Shown: positions 37,561 through 49,519 of the stretch, one piece after another
Position numbering within the stretch: position 1 is the first letter of the stretch
Layout: each line of letters begins with the position of its first letter
Assembly (NCBI RefSeq): GCF_030704535.1
Contig: NC_081822.1
Coordinates: forward strand, 12,579,001 to 12,643,000
Direction of reading: 5' to 3'
Length of the DNA stretch: 64,000 bases
From: Vitis vinifera
Lineage: Eukaryota > Streptophyta > Magnoliopsida > Vitales > Vitaceae
Program-made: the position numbers and the translations under genes
The notes under the pieces: generated by a model
Told to the model about the DNA's origin: nothing
Databases searched by the model: none
The model's input: only the letters and a program-made list of their open reading frames with translations

Positions 37561-38525
37561 TTTCGCAATTATTTACCTAATCTTTATTATTTCACCATTG
37601 TTATTATTCCATTCATTTACTTATCCGCTCATTTAAAAATCCAGAACTCTCAAATCATTTTCAAAATTCCAATCTCGTTCAAATTTAATTTCTAAAATTC
37701 TCATTCTCACGTTTAATCTCTAAAAAGCCTGATCTTCAAATAAACTCTAAAACTCCAATTTTCCAATGATCTTCGAGATTCCAATTTTTCAAATAAATTT
37801 CAAAAATCCAATTTCCCCTCAAATAGTTTCCATTTCGCTCTGGTTTTCAAACAATCTTCTGTTCCTCTTGATTTTAATAAGCATGAATGAATTTTTCGTA
37901 ATTCCGGAATAATGGAATCTGTGACATTAATTCATGCAAAATAAACGGGCTGTGGTGGGGGCCCTACATAAGTGATTTTATGATTGATTGATTTATTGTT
38001 TGATTGGATTATCATATGTGATTGATTTATCCTACTCTCTTACATGCATGAGGTTATTCCTAAATTGTGCACTAACTCTCTCTATTGATAGCGCATGGTA
38101 GATCGTTGTCCAGGTATGTACCCATTTTCCCTTCAATCGTTGTCTATGCATGTCCCGATTCTCACATGTGCGATTTATTCTGGGTATTCATTGATTCACT
38201 CGTCCATTGCCATGATTGCTTCAATTTTATTAGTAGAGACCCGACTTTAGGGGCTTAGAGGGGTGTTACGGTCTTTGCTGTACCTTCTTGATAAGTAACC
38301 TGACCCCCGAGCCCGATCCGGTTTTTTGTAGATCACCTTTTCCAAAATAAGAAATCACACTTAGGGTTTTCTTTCTTATTTTGTTTACCCTTTTAAAATA
38401 AAACAAAAGTAAGTGGCGACTCCAAGTCATTTTTCTTAATCAATAAAATCATTTTCTTTAAGATAAAAATCGAGCTCGCCATCGAGTGGGAAACGCATGA
38501 GCCGAAACGCAGGGTCCACAATCAT

Positions 38526-39539
38526 ATTCATAATTGAGCACTTAATATATAAATATTTATTCTCAATCGTATAAATATTGTCTGTTTTGCGCCTAATAGA
38601 CTCTTTTAGCTTTAAAACATATTTATAAGATTAAAAGGAGCCAATAGATGTACAACATCATAAACTTTTCCTCCTATTTGGCATGGGATATCACAAAATA
38701 TGTGCATGTAATGAAAATTTTGGTATATTGACATGTTAAAAAAATTTAAGATTGATTTGTTATTCATTTTGAATGAAATATTATCAATAATTATTATTAT
38801 TCATTTTTTAACTATTTTAAATTTGTTTCTAATTATAAAACTAATTTCATTTTTTAATAAGAATTAAATTAAATTAAATTTACAATGTTTTACAAGATCA
38901 AAATAGAAAAATTATTTTTAAAAATAAATACTTTATTTTATTATTTTTAAAAACAATTTATCAAACACCTTTATTTTTATAAAATTTTTAAAAACTATTT
39001 TTTGGCCTTTTATTTAAAAACACTTACTAAAAACAAGTATAGGAAAAAAATGGTAAATCAGACCCAATAACTTTTTGAAAACAAATTTGAGGTGCTTAAT
39101 TTTTTTGTCTTTTTTTTTAATAGAATGTTATAAAAAAAAACAATTAAAAATATGAAAATATTTTAATAACTCTTGCATTTATAAAATGTATATTACTTCG
39201 ACATTGTTGTTTACATTAGAGTTTCTAAATAAAAATTTTACTTTGAAAAAATAATTGACAACTGTGTTGGATAAGGCTTTTGGCAGTGGATGTGGGTTCA
39301 CATCATTGGGCCCAGTCCAAAAGGCAGTCCATAAGAGGACAACTTGAAATTTGGAATAAAGGAAAAACAAACCCGCAAGCCAAAGATTCACAGAAACATA
39401 AAAGATTCCTTTTTGGGGTAATTTACAGAGCCAATTATTAAAAATGCCTAACATAACATCGACACAGAAACAAAGGATTTCATTCGGTTTCCCTCATCAA
39501 ACACAAAGTTTAAAGAAATGGGAGAAAAGCATTTCCCTC
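38526..39539. other. AT-rich intergenic DNA and SYT2 3' flank
   Basis: No gene seen. The last few hundred bases before 39540 are likely 3' UTR of the synaptotagmin. Confidence 0.45.
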
Positions 39540-41889
39540 TTATGTTGAAGTTCGCCATTGCAACTCGATTTGAATCTTTCCGTTCTTTGAGTCAATTAGA
39601 TGGTATTTCTCGTTGATCCGTTTGTTGCTAACAACGTCTGAGAGGTTTATATCCACATAACCCAGAGTTTCCTGTTTGTGAAAGAAGAAACAATATACAC
39701 ATCATTGCAGTTGCTAAATACAATAAAAAAGTATTTGTTCATGCAAACTGTGTACTGGTTGAGGAACCCAATTCTTATTTCCATTGCGCACTTGAATGCA
39801 AAGGTTTCTAATTCCCAGATACTGAAACAGCCTAAATCTGTGATAACTGGGGAGATAAATGAACCCATTTTGAATATTGTAAGAAATTGCTTTGACGTCA
39901 GTTCCCTTTTGGTTGAAGTAGGTATTTATAAAGATTAAAGAAGAGATGTAATTGTACCTTAGGATGTAGTAAGCCCATCCTTGATGAGGTACTAACAACT
40001 TCTACATGTATTCTATCGTTGGTAGGTGGTTCCTCCAGCATAAATTGAAACTCCTCTTCCCATCTGGGGTCTCTGTTTTTCTTTACATACTGTGCATCAA
40101 ATGCCAAACATGATCATCGAAGGATAGATAAACAAAATTGAAATCCATGAAAAAACTATAAAGTCAAAAAGGAAGAATTTGTGACTCCAAGAAAAGGCCA
40201 TCAACAAGCTTTTAACAGAATAGAAGCACTATTCTGTTATAAGAGGTGACTTATTGCTGAATATTTTACCAATGCTAGATTGAACAGAGGATCTTTGTCT
40301 AAGAGCAGCTTCACATTCACTAAAATTACCTTTTTGTCATAGAAAATGATGGACCATCATCATTCATTGTAGACTAATATAAGCAAGAGAATGCAAGAAA
40401 TAGAACACGGATTTTTGTAGCAAGGAAGGGGCTAAAATCATTGAAGTGCAGACACTGGAGAAGTATGGGTCTTGCTATCACTGCTATAGACTGCAAACTT
40501 GTTACATGATAGAGATGTTAAAATATACCTTGGTTTTTCTCTCCTCTCCCCTGAAAAGTAATCGAACATATGGATTTGTGTGATGCTTTCCCTCAACCTC
40601 CTGAGCTTCATGGACAATGATTACAAGCAAACCACCACCAGCAGGTGTTCCTTCAGGAGCCTTTTCTATCGCATTGGGATCTTCAAGATCCTTTGGTATT
40701 TCAGTGTCCTTAAAAGGTTTGTACAGAGCTTCTAAAACAATCTGTCCCCGTGACTTCTCATTTTGAACATCATTCGGGTCCATGTTTTTAAGTAAATCAA
40801 GTGTCAAAACTTTTGGCTCATCAGGTGTAAGCTCTTTCAGGGGAATGACATTCATGCCCATCTTATCATGTTTACCAACCTAGGTAAAAAGGCAAGTACA
40901 GCATGAGAAACAAGAATAGAAAGAAACCTATGGAACACAAAAAAAGAACCAGACTAGGCCACAGAGGATCTGCACAAGTCAACCATGGGCTGTTAAAAAC
41001 GATAAGTATACCTGTTCCCAATCATAGACGATGACCTCTAATGCTTGAGATTCTGGATCTTTAACAACCATATTAAACTCCTCATTCCATTCAGGATTCA
41101 AGTTTTTATGTTTCACAGTAGTTTTCTTTGAAGGAAGTTTGTCCTCAGACAACTTCATTTTAACATAAGGATCTGATGCCCCCATAATATCTTTCTTTTT
41201 TAGCTTCATTGCCCTAACAACCTTCACACTGAGAATGCCAACAGGCTTTTTCATGGCTCTGCCAATTTCAAGGAAGTAATGGTTAGTTTCAATCAAAGAC
41301 TCTAAAAGGACATATAAAACTGTGATAGTTTGAAACAAGGGGAGCACACAGGAACTTACTTTGCAGGATCCATTATTGGAACTTCAAGGGTTTTGGGCCA
41401 TAGGTACATATTTGCAACCTGATCTTTGATAAGCTCCTGCAGAAAAAGGAATGATGAGGAACTAGAACAGAATTACAAAATACAAATCTATAAATTCTAA
41501 TAGAATAATTAAAAAGAAAAATGACCTAAGAATACTGCACAATGGACAAATTTCCACATATATGAGATTATTTAGATCTTATATTCTGTGCTTTATGGCA
41601 TTGGAGGAAAAAAACCTATCTTTACAATGCAGTCATTAGAAAACAAAAAGTTAGACTAAGTACAAAGAATTTGGATAGGCCACCAAGAATAAAAATAAGA
41701 ACATAGAAGTCACTAGTTTTCTTCTTGCTATATTATTTTGAAAAAGGAACATCCAATGAGGCAACTAAAAGAATCATACCTGCACCAACCGATACAGGCC
41801 AGGAATGGCCATTACGTCTGCTCCTAGCAGCTTTAGTCCAAAGTCAACATGTGGCTGCAAAATTAGAAAATAATAATAATTATAATCAC

Positions 41890-41922
<33 letters not shown>

Positions 41923-44900
41923 AATGACAACAACAACAGCAACAACAGTAATAATAATAATAAATAGTAGAGAATGCAAGAGCGAAAACTATCTGACTTT
42001 AGATATAACCAAATACTGATTCTGGTGTTTGTGCACAATATTATAGAATCATAGATTATCTTGGACAAAAGATTTAGGTGAAATTTGTTGACATTTAAAA
42101 AATAAAAAATCCTCAAGTTTAATCTTAAGACTGCCTACATCATCATCAAGACAGTAGATATTCCAGAACCGAGAATGTTAAGCACCAAATCATGTAAAAA
42201 GATTCCTCAGCACAAAATATGTTCTGTCCAAATAAAGATGATTGCTTAATTGATAAAATTGTTGTAACACACCTTCTCCATGAGAGACACAAATATATTG
42301 GCAAAACAAGGAAATGATGGAACCAAAGGCTTCAGGGTGATGCGAGGAGCAGCAAATACTTGCAAATCAACCACCTGAAATACTCTGAAGGAATCAATAA
42401 TTCATACTATATTCTATCTAGCATGCAGTAATAACTTCCCTCTCCCACTCATCACATCATATAATAGTGATGTTAGTTTATTTTCATTGACAATCATAAG
42501 AGCCAATACCTGCACAGTGGCTCTCAACCCAAATGCTTTTACTGCAACAGTGATGTTAGGATTCCCTGCCCACTTCATGGATAGTTCCATGATCAACTCC
42601 TTTTCATCAGTAGCATAGACTTTCATTCCTGACATGAATCCAAATCAAAAGTGAGCAATGTACTACTAAATACTGTGGAGATTAAAAAACCAACAAAAGG
42701 AAGAAAGAAACACAAAAGGTATAGCATTTTCCTTAATAACTTGGCTAAGAAAATGAATGGCATAAACTGAATGTTAGGAAACTTGCTAATAAAGATTCTC
42801 CAAGAATGAGAAATTGCCATATTTCAACTCTAAATGTATGACCACAGACAGTCTATTAGTCTACCCAAGTAACGAGAGAAGAATGAAGAACAGTACTACT
42901 AACCCAACTGTGATAATTTCACACAACAGGCCACCTCAAGTATGCTACTACAAGTCAAACAATAAGTTCTAAGGTTGCATTCAGTTAAACAACAATAGTT
43001 GCATACAATTATATTGGTGTTTCCTCTTGGAAGTGATGTGAAAAATGGGATTTCTTATAGGGGGAGGGGTTCTTAAGAAAAAACCACATCTATTGAAATG
43101 GTCAACTATTTGCAAAGATAAAAAGAAGGGGTGTTTAGGCATTAAGGATTTCTCCATTCTCAATAAGGAACTTCTAGATAAATGGTGTCAATGATTCACC
43201 TTGGAAAGGAATATGCTTATACTGGGAAGGTTTGGAGAAGAACCAGGAGGATGGTACTCTTGAGTAGGGACAAAGGTTATGGTGTGGGCTTATGGAAATC
43301 AATTAGAAAAGGGTGAGGAAATTTTAAATCCAAAACAAGATTTGGGGTGGGCCATGAGAGAAGAATAATATTTTGGCACAATATGTGGTGCAATGATATA
43401 GCATTAAAGGATTTTTTTCCATTGCTATACACCCTTGCAACTTTCAAAGAGGCTTGGGTGGATGATGTTCAGGAGGTTAAGGGTGGGATGGTCACGTGGA
43501 ACTTGTGCTTCTTAAGGCACTTTTAAGATTGGGCGATGGGTACTATTGAGGAGCTTTTTCTAAAGCTACATGTGTTAGGAAAAAATAGAGGAGAGGATGA
43601 TAAAATGGTATGAAGGGCTAGCAAAAGTGACTAATTATTGGTGAAGTCTTTCTATTTTGCCTTGAAAGTAGAAGGCGAAGTGCCTTTCCCCTAAAAAATA
43701 GTGTGGGCTCTTGGGCTCCTACCAAAGTGAGTTTCCTTTTTGCATGGGAAGTGGCTTGGAGAAGGATTCTAACCATAGATTAGATTAAAAGCAGAGGATG
43801 GTTTTTGACAAGTTATTGTTGTATGTGCAAAAATGTAGAAGAATTAGGACACCATCTCTTCCTCCATTGTGGGAAAGCTAGAAAATTATGGCACTTTCTA
43901 AGTCTCTTTATTTGACATTTCGTGGGTCCTCCCATATTGGGTATGGAACTTGTTAATTGGCTGGAATACCAGCTTTGCAGGAAGGAGAGAAGAAAGGCTT
44001 GGTAGAACAACTCCTCTTGGCTTTTTCTAGACATTCCAGAAGAAATACAACCAAAGAACAATTAAAAGGTGTGCAATGCACTATCTAATCTCTTAAGGCC
44101 TCCCTCTTATGTAATCTATACATGTGGTCTCGTGGGTATCTTCTAGCTGATAGTCAAATGGGCGCTCTATCCTTGGTAGATATTATAGAGTGGTTGTGCT
44201 CCAAGTTCTAGAGTAGGGTTCTGGCTGCTGTAGGTTGCATCTTTTGTTTTCTCACATGTATAGTCCCAATGTACTGTGTTCGCCACTCTTGAATATATAT
44301 AATGATGCAGATAAAACACATGGCATTGGAACATTAGGAGATCTAAAAGTCAAATATTCTGCAGGATTAAACGTCATACTTGTCCAAGCTACATCATTTG
44401 GATGTAAATTATTTCTTGTTATGATTCAATTCAAAGAAACAAAAAAAAAAAAAAGAAAAAAAGAAAATAAAGTTCAAAAAAAAAAAAAAAACCCTCAACA
44501 CCGACTTACAACATTTTCACCATTTTTATTGCACCTAACAAAAAAATTTCCAAATGGCTACTAAAATATGAAAGAATAAATTCTCCTTGCATAAACTAGT
44601 TAACAGAATTTCACAGGACACAGCTAGCACAAGAAGCTTTAATTAGTTTCTGGGTGTCAGCAAGCGCCTGCCCAAGCTTCCAACATACATGAGCAGATAA
44701 GGATAAAGGATTATCATAGCAAGGTTTTAGTGGAATGGGTCACAAGTTTTGAGATGAAAGAAATTTATCAGAATACTCCTCATTAGTGCATCCATGGTTC
44801 TTTTTTGTGCCATGATTTAACCATCAAATACCATGAATACAAATGAAATCATTTCTTATCAGCACAAATAATTTGTCCGGGAATGATGCCTTGGGCTTGA

Positions 44901-45006
44901 AGATATTAGGATGTTGCTCCACCTGACATCCCATCCTAACTTAAAAAAATAATTACAAGTTCATTTGGGAAAAAAATGCACACTGGACATAGTTATAAGG
45001 CATTAC

Positions 45007-45044
<38 letters not shown>

Positions 45045-48000
45045 ACCTTGAAATGTAGGTGGTAGGGAGCCCAAGGTGAGTGCTTCAAATTCAACTGAAT
45101 CAATTTTGTATTTTGGAATTTGCTCAGCAATGATAGGTTTTGCTATGTTCTTCGCAGTCTTGCAAATTGCCTATGGAACTTGATAAATCAACACTTGATA
45201 CAAAAAGATAAGAGATTGCAACTAAAGAAGATCCAAACACCATAAAAGGGCACACATACCTTGTCCAGGTAAGGCCACATATTTTCTATGAATTTGTTAA
45301 GCCAGTCAACCTTCACAAAGACAAAACTTATAAGAATCATGTTCTTAAAGCTAAACTGTGCAGCTGGGACTTATGATTTAGATTGTATGAATAGATAACT
45401 CTGAAAAAATAATAGCATACTCGATCATAGTCTGGATTTTTCACCCATTGGGGTATCTCTGGAAGCAAACGTTGCAGAGTTTTTGAATCTTGTTCAACTA
45501 GAGGACGAACTATAGGATCCTGAATAAATCAAAATCCAAAGAAATGAGAATAAAATCAACTCATAGCATAATTAGTCACAACATGAAACACATTGTATAT
45601 TATTTTATGTTTCCTTTCCATAACTTCTCTCACTAATCTACATGCCACTAAAGCCACAAACTAAGCAAAAGGTTTCAAAAAATAAAGAGTAAAGAAGTGG
45701 AGCAGAGTGGACTACATGTGCAGGTGACTGCTGATCAAATAGCCTAACTTGAAATAACAGAAATGACCCCATCCCAAAATATGATTGTAACTTATCCAGT
45801 CTGTATCCTCCCATCATAAGTATGCATGTTAAGGTGATGATTGACAGAATAAATGGTTATCAGCACAGCAAAGAGAATTATTTGATTGGTAATTTGGAAG
45901 AACTTCCTTACTTCCTTACTTGTAGATATGAAAATTGAAAGGCTTTTCCTCTTAAAAGCAACATTCATACTTCTGGTTTGCTAAACAAATATTATCTGAG
46001 ATCCAGAGCTAATAAAGGTCATGAAGGAACAAAAAATATTTTACCAAAAATAGAGTACAGACTATCAAAACCCAAAGAAGAAAATAATTAAGACAACTTA
46101 CACAATCATCATCATACAAGCTTTATCCTAACAAAATACCCAAGTTCAACCGACATTGCTGCCATACCTAAATGTTTAATAGAAAAAACTAAACCAACCC
46201 CACAACCCCCAAACACAAAAGAAAAGCAGAGAAATGTAACTCATAAAATATATCATAAAATGTTGCCATATGCCACTAAATATATGCCACATGTCTAGAT
46301 ATGACACTTGAAAACCCTGTGTCCTTTGAAGTTCAGATTCCCTAAAGTTGTTGTCCTGGCAAATTCCAGAATGCAGGCAAAAATCGTATTTCATAATAAA
46401 TTAAGAAAGAAATCCACATTCAGAAACGGAGAAAGAAATCATATGGTTATGGATGATAATAATAAATGAAAAGGAAAAGACAATAACACACTTTGCTAGC
46501 AACCTGTCCGGAAGTAAACTGCAAACCCATTCCATATGGTATCACTCGGAAACAATTCATATGCTGAAAAAAAATAACAAGAAAAAGAAAACGAAAAAGA
46601 AAATAACTAAAGGGGCTCTTAAAGTTATTGGCAACAAGACAGAAAGTGAAAGCGAATGACCTTAGCATAATTTCAAATGGCTCATCTGTAATTGCCAAAA
46701 GACATGATTATCACAAGAACTAGAGCTCAAGCATATTTTTAGAATGGGAGCTCTCTTCCAGTTCCACTGAAGTTGAAAAACGTAAAAGGCATCATGTGGG
46801 TGAGGGACCAAAAATAACAAGGAGACCACAAAAAGAAATGAATGGCAAACACTACTAAAGAACTCACAAATTGTGATCTCCAAGACCATTTTCATTATTC
46901 TGTGTTTCTCTATTTGTCACTTGCTAGCTCTTTTGCATTGCATTTTTCATGTATTTCACAATTCCCATATCAACCAAAACTTTTAGTTATTATTTCCCAC
47001 ACAATTATTCATTTTCCAGAAGCCATGGGTAAAGAGCATCTACAAGCCCCAAAGTCAAGGCCCGGAATTTGGCACTGCCTCATTTCTAAATTAGTTTCCA
47101 TATTTTCATGTCAAAACAATTCAGACATATCTTTGATGACTGAAAACATCCTAAAGATAAAAGCCTAGAAGAGCAACGAACTCAATTAAACTGGCCCAGT
47201 TCAATAAAAATTTCTGCAGACAACAATGCAATAGTAATTTTCAAATGTCACGGACAATGGAACCACCTGCCCTCCTGATCTATTATAATGCGGATATTAC
47301 TAGGTGTAAGAACTTGCACCTTTGGTTTCAACGTCTTCCCATTCTAATGTATACCCACTCCATAGAATAAGACAAAACCCACTACACAATAACAAGAAAG
47401 AAAAAAAATTCATAGACCCCCTAATCCTCTTCCTATCTTAAGTTTAGATCTCTGGCTCTCTAAAAAGGTTTACTACCAAATCCTATTCAAGAAAGACCTA
47501 CGCCTAAGCAAATTGTGATCAACATCTAATGACATAATGGAATGCATCACCGAGATAATGGAAACAAATCCATTTGAGTTTTTCTTTTTTGATTTTTAAC
47601 GCAAGCCAGAGTAGAATATGTGAACTCAAACAATTAAACTTAGACACTTGGCTGGTGAAGACAACGCAGAAAGAGGCATACTAAATCATACATCATTTCT
47701 TTGATTGTATATAAGGAGACAATCTTTACCCTATGTTTTCCTGTAGTTTTCAGATCAACCTAGGAAAAAGAAATGAACAAACACCCAAATTGGCAAGCAC
47801 CCACTTTAGTATTGAAAACCTAAAAAAGGAAACATCTGAACAAAACAGAGCCAAGAAAATCATAGAACGAACCCAGATTGCAATCAAAAACAAAATATGT
47901 GTGAGATGGAGAGGAGAAAATAACAGAGAGAAAGAAGAAACTGACCTTCACATCAGTGGGTTGGAAGTAGATGAAGAGGTAATACCCAATAAAAAGCCCA

Positions 48001-48056
48001 ATTGAGATCCCCACACCAAATCCACAAAAACCCAGTATTGTACTCACAATACCCAT
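39540..48056 (-). CDS. SYT2: Synaptotagmin SYT2-type protein (TM, SMP, two C2 domains)
   Basis: Twelve exons, all with GT/AG borders: 48056-47946, 45519-45421, 45310-45260, 45170-45047, 42628-42510, 42374-42273, 41854-41780, 41436-41360, 41258-41012, 40879-40529, 40089-39958, 39671-39540. They sum to 1620 nt, 539 residues (Arabidopsis SYT1/SYT2: about 540). A hydrophobic N-terminal anchor (about 2-33) precedes the SMP lipid-transfer domain (about 67-250), C2A (about 258-355) and C2B (about 430-520). C2A keeps Asp residues expected to bind calcium (KKKDIMGASDPYVK, YDWEQ); C2B has HHTNPYVR and lacks them. Plant synaptotagmins tether ER to plasma membrane or act in Golgi secretion. AMKKPVG, VGKHDK and LTPDEPK favour SYT2 over SYT1. 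The donor of exon 4 is unusually weak (see findings). Confidence 0.93.
41882..41964. repeat. CAT/CAA/TAA microsatellite in SYT2 intron 6
   Basis: A (CAT)n run near 41891-41922 followed by CAA- and TAA-rich trinucleotides, inside the intron between exons 7 and 6. It yields spurious His- and Asn-rich open frames. Confidence 0.85.
43015..44310 (+). mobile_element. LINE fragment inserted antisense in SYT2 intron 4
   Basis: Plus-strand frames read KPHLLKWSTICKDKKKGCLG, IKDFSILNKELLDKWC and further RT C-terminal segments, interrupted by stops and frameshifts. This is the region after the reverse transcriptase catalytic core of plant L1-type LINEs. It lacks the endonuclease and catalytic motif, so it is 5'-truncated and dead. 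It lies in the 2.4-kb intron 42629-45046, opposite in orientation to the gene. The 3' end is near 44310; A-rich runs follow at 44441-44491. Confidence 0.7.
45007..45044. repeat. Compound microsatellite (GT)9(GA)10 touching a splice donor
   Basis: (GT)n at 45007-45024 and (GA)n at 45025-45044. On the gene strand the run reads TCTCTC.. starting at intron position +3 of the SYT2 exon 4 donor (GT at 45046-45045). Confidence 0.9.
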
Positions 48057-49479
48057 CTTCAATCCTCTCTCACTTCACCAAAAACCACCAATCCACTCTC
48101 TCCCCAGTCCCAACTAATCCCAAAAACCCCCTTCCTTCTTCGTCCCTTCAACCTAAAACCCAGAAAGAAACTAACTCAACCTCCCAGAAAATGCAATTCC
48201 CATGTCACTTTCTTTAAAGAAAATATCATGAAATCTGCCTTGTTGAGTAAGAGTAGAAAGAAGCCGTTTGCGAGTGGTAAGACAATGCATCTTAATTTGG
48301 CATCAGTGGGCAATAAAGGAGCATTTATTCTTTAGCCAATCAGTGACCCATTGGATCCACACAACGGATTTGAAAAATGGAAATTATTACTCAAGGCGCG
48401 TGAAACTTTGGCAATTGTCGGTAACGGCGACGGTGGGGTTTTCTCATCCGTCTCTCTTCTTTTAAAATCTCATTCGTCTTTGCTGTTACTGTCCGCTACA
48501 GTCTCGTATTAAGGAAAAAACAAATAAAGACAGATTTTGAAATTTCTTTGTGGGAAAAAATAAAATTTTAATACACAATACTGAAAGAAAAAGTATCCAT
48601 TTGCCGACATTTGGATTTTCTATTGACTTGGGATTTCCGTCTAACCTCCCACATTTCACGCAGCTATCCATTTTTTCCAAGAAAAGAATCATGCCATGTC
48701 ACGTGAGGGTTGGCTTCTCCTTCAATTTTTATCATTTTTTTATTATTTTTCTTTATATTAAAATAAAATCCTTGAAAGTCATTAATGGGTGTGACATGGG
48801 AAGACCAAAAGTTAAACTAGAAGAAGAGAAGTTGATGATGAGAAAATTGAAAAGGAGATAAATGATTACTATAACAATTTGTAATTATGGGTTTAAAAAA
48901 TGTGATATTTTGTTGTCTGATTTGGGTTTTTTTTTCTTTTCAATTTTATTAGTGTGGCTCCACCAATTGCATGTGGAATGCAGAGAGGGTGGGTTGGGAG
49001 TGGGCATGGCTGATTTTATTTTATTTGACGTTAGTGGGTCCTCCCATTTCATTGAAAAGAATATGTGCTTTTCTTTTTCCAAAGCTTTGGATTTCAAGCC
49101 AAATGTGATGATACAAAAGGCCATATATTAATTTGCCAAATGTGATGATCTGAGGGGCCTTGGAAGTTTGTACATTCATTTTTGGGATAGTGGAGAGATT
49201 CATCTTCCCCTTCTAGGTAAGTATAATATCTCATATTAAATTCCATCTCCATATTTGGTAGTCATGCCCAAACATGGAGCAACTCATGCTCACTTTCCAT
49301 TCCAATTTTATTTATTTTTTAGGATTGACCATTTTTTCTAGTAACATTAGCACAACATATTTGATTGATATGTTATCTCTTCATATACTTGATACGGTAT
49401 AAAATAAGTGATGAAATATAATATTTATTATATTTATTATATTTTTTTATGTCAAATACGTTAATCTTAAAGAAAAGTT

Positions 49480-49480
<1 letters not shown>
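48057..49480. other. SYT2 upstream region
   Basis: The 5' UTR and promoter of SYT2 are expected here. The leader directly before the ATG is C/T- and A-rich. I could not fix a TATA box. Open frames at 48550-49200 show no known domain. Confidence 0.4.

Positions 49481-49481
<1 letters not shown>

Positions 49482-49515
<34 letters not shown>
49482..49515. repeat. (TA)n microsatellite
   Basis: About 17 TA dinucleotides in a row. Confidence 0.95.

Positions 49516-49519
<4 letters not shown>

Larger units (their letters stand above)
34688..38525 (+). mobile_element. 3.8-kb solo LTR, Ty3/gypsy type, TSD ATCAT, carrying an RPS16 fragment
   Basis: The LTR runs 34693-38520, opening TGTAAACCCC and closing GGGTCCACA. 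ATCAT lies directly outside both ends (34688-34692 and 38521-38525). The last 130 bp (GTAAGTGGCGACTCC.., TCGAGCTCGCCATCGAGTGG, AAACGCATGAGCCGAAACGC) is the ending I associate with large plant Ty3/gypsy LTRs. No internal gag-pol is attached, so it is a solo LTR. Inside lie a GC-rich, purine-rich block (34740-35040), the RPS16 fragment (35499-35972) and a tandem array (about 36095-37560). The length is exceptional for an LTR and partly explained by the captured gene and the array. Confidence 0.8.

Noticed and set aside
41725..41967. His/Asn-rich protein
   Set aside because: It is an open frame through a trinucleotide microsatellite within a SYT2 intron.
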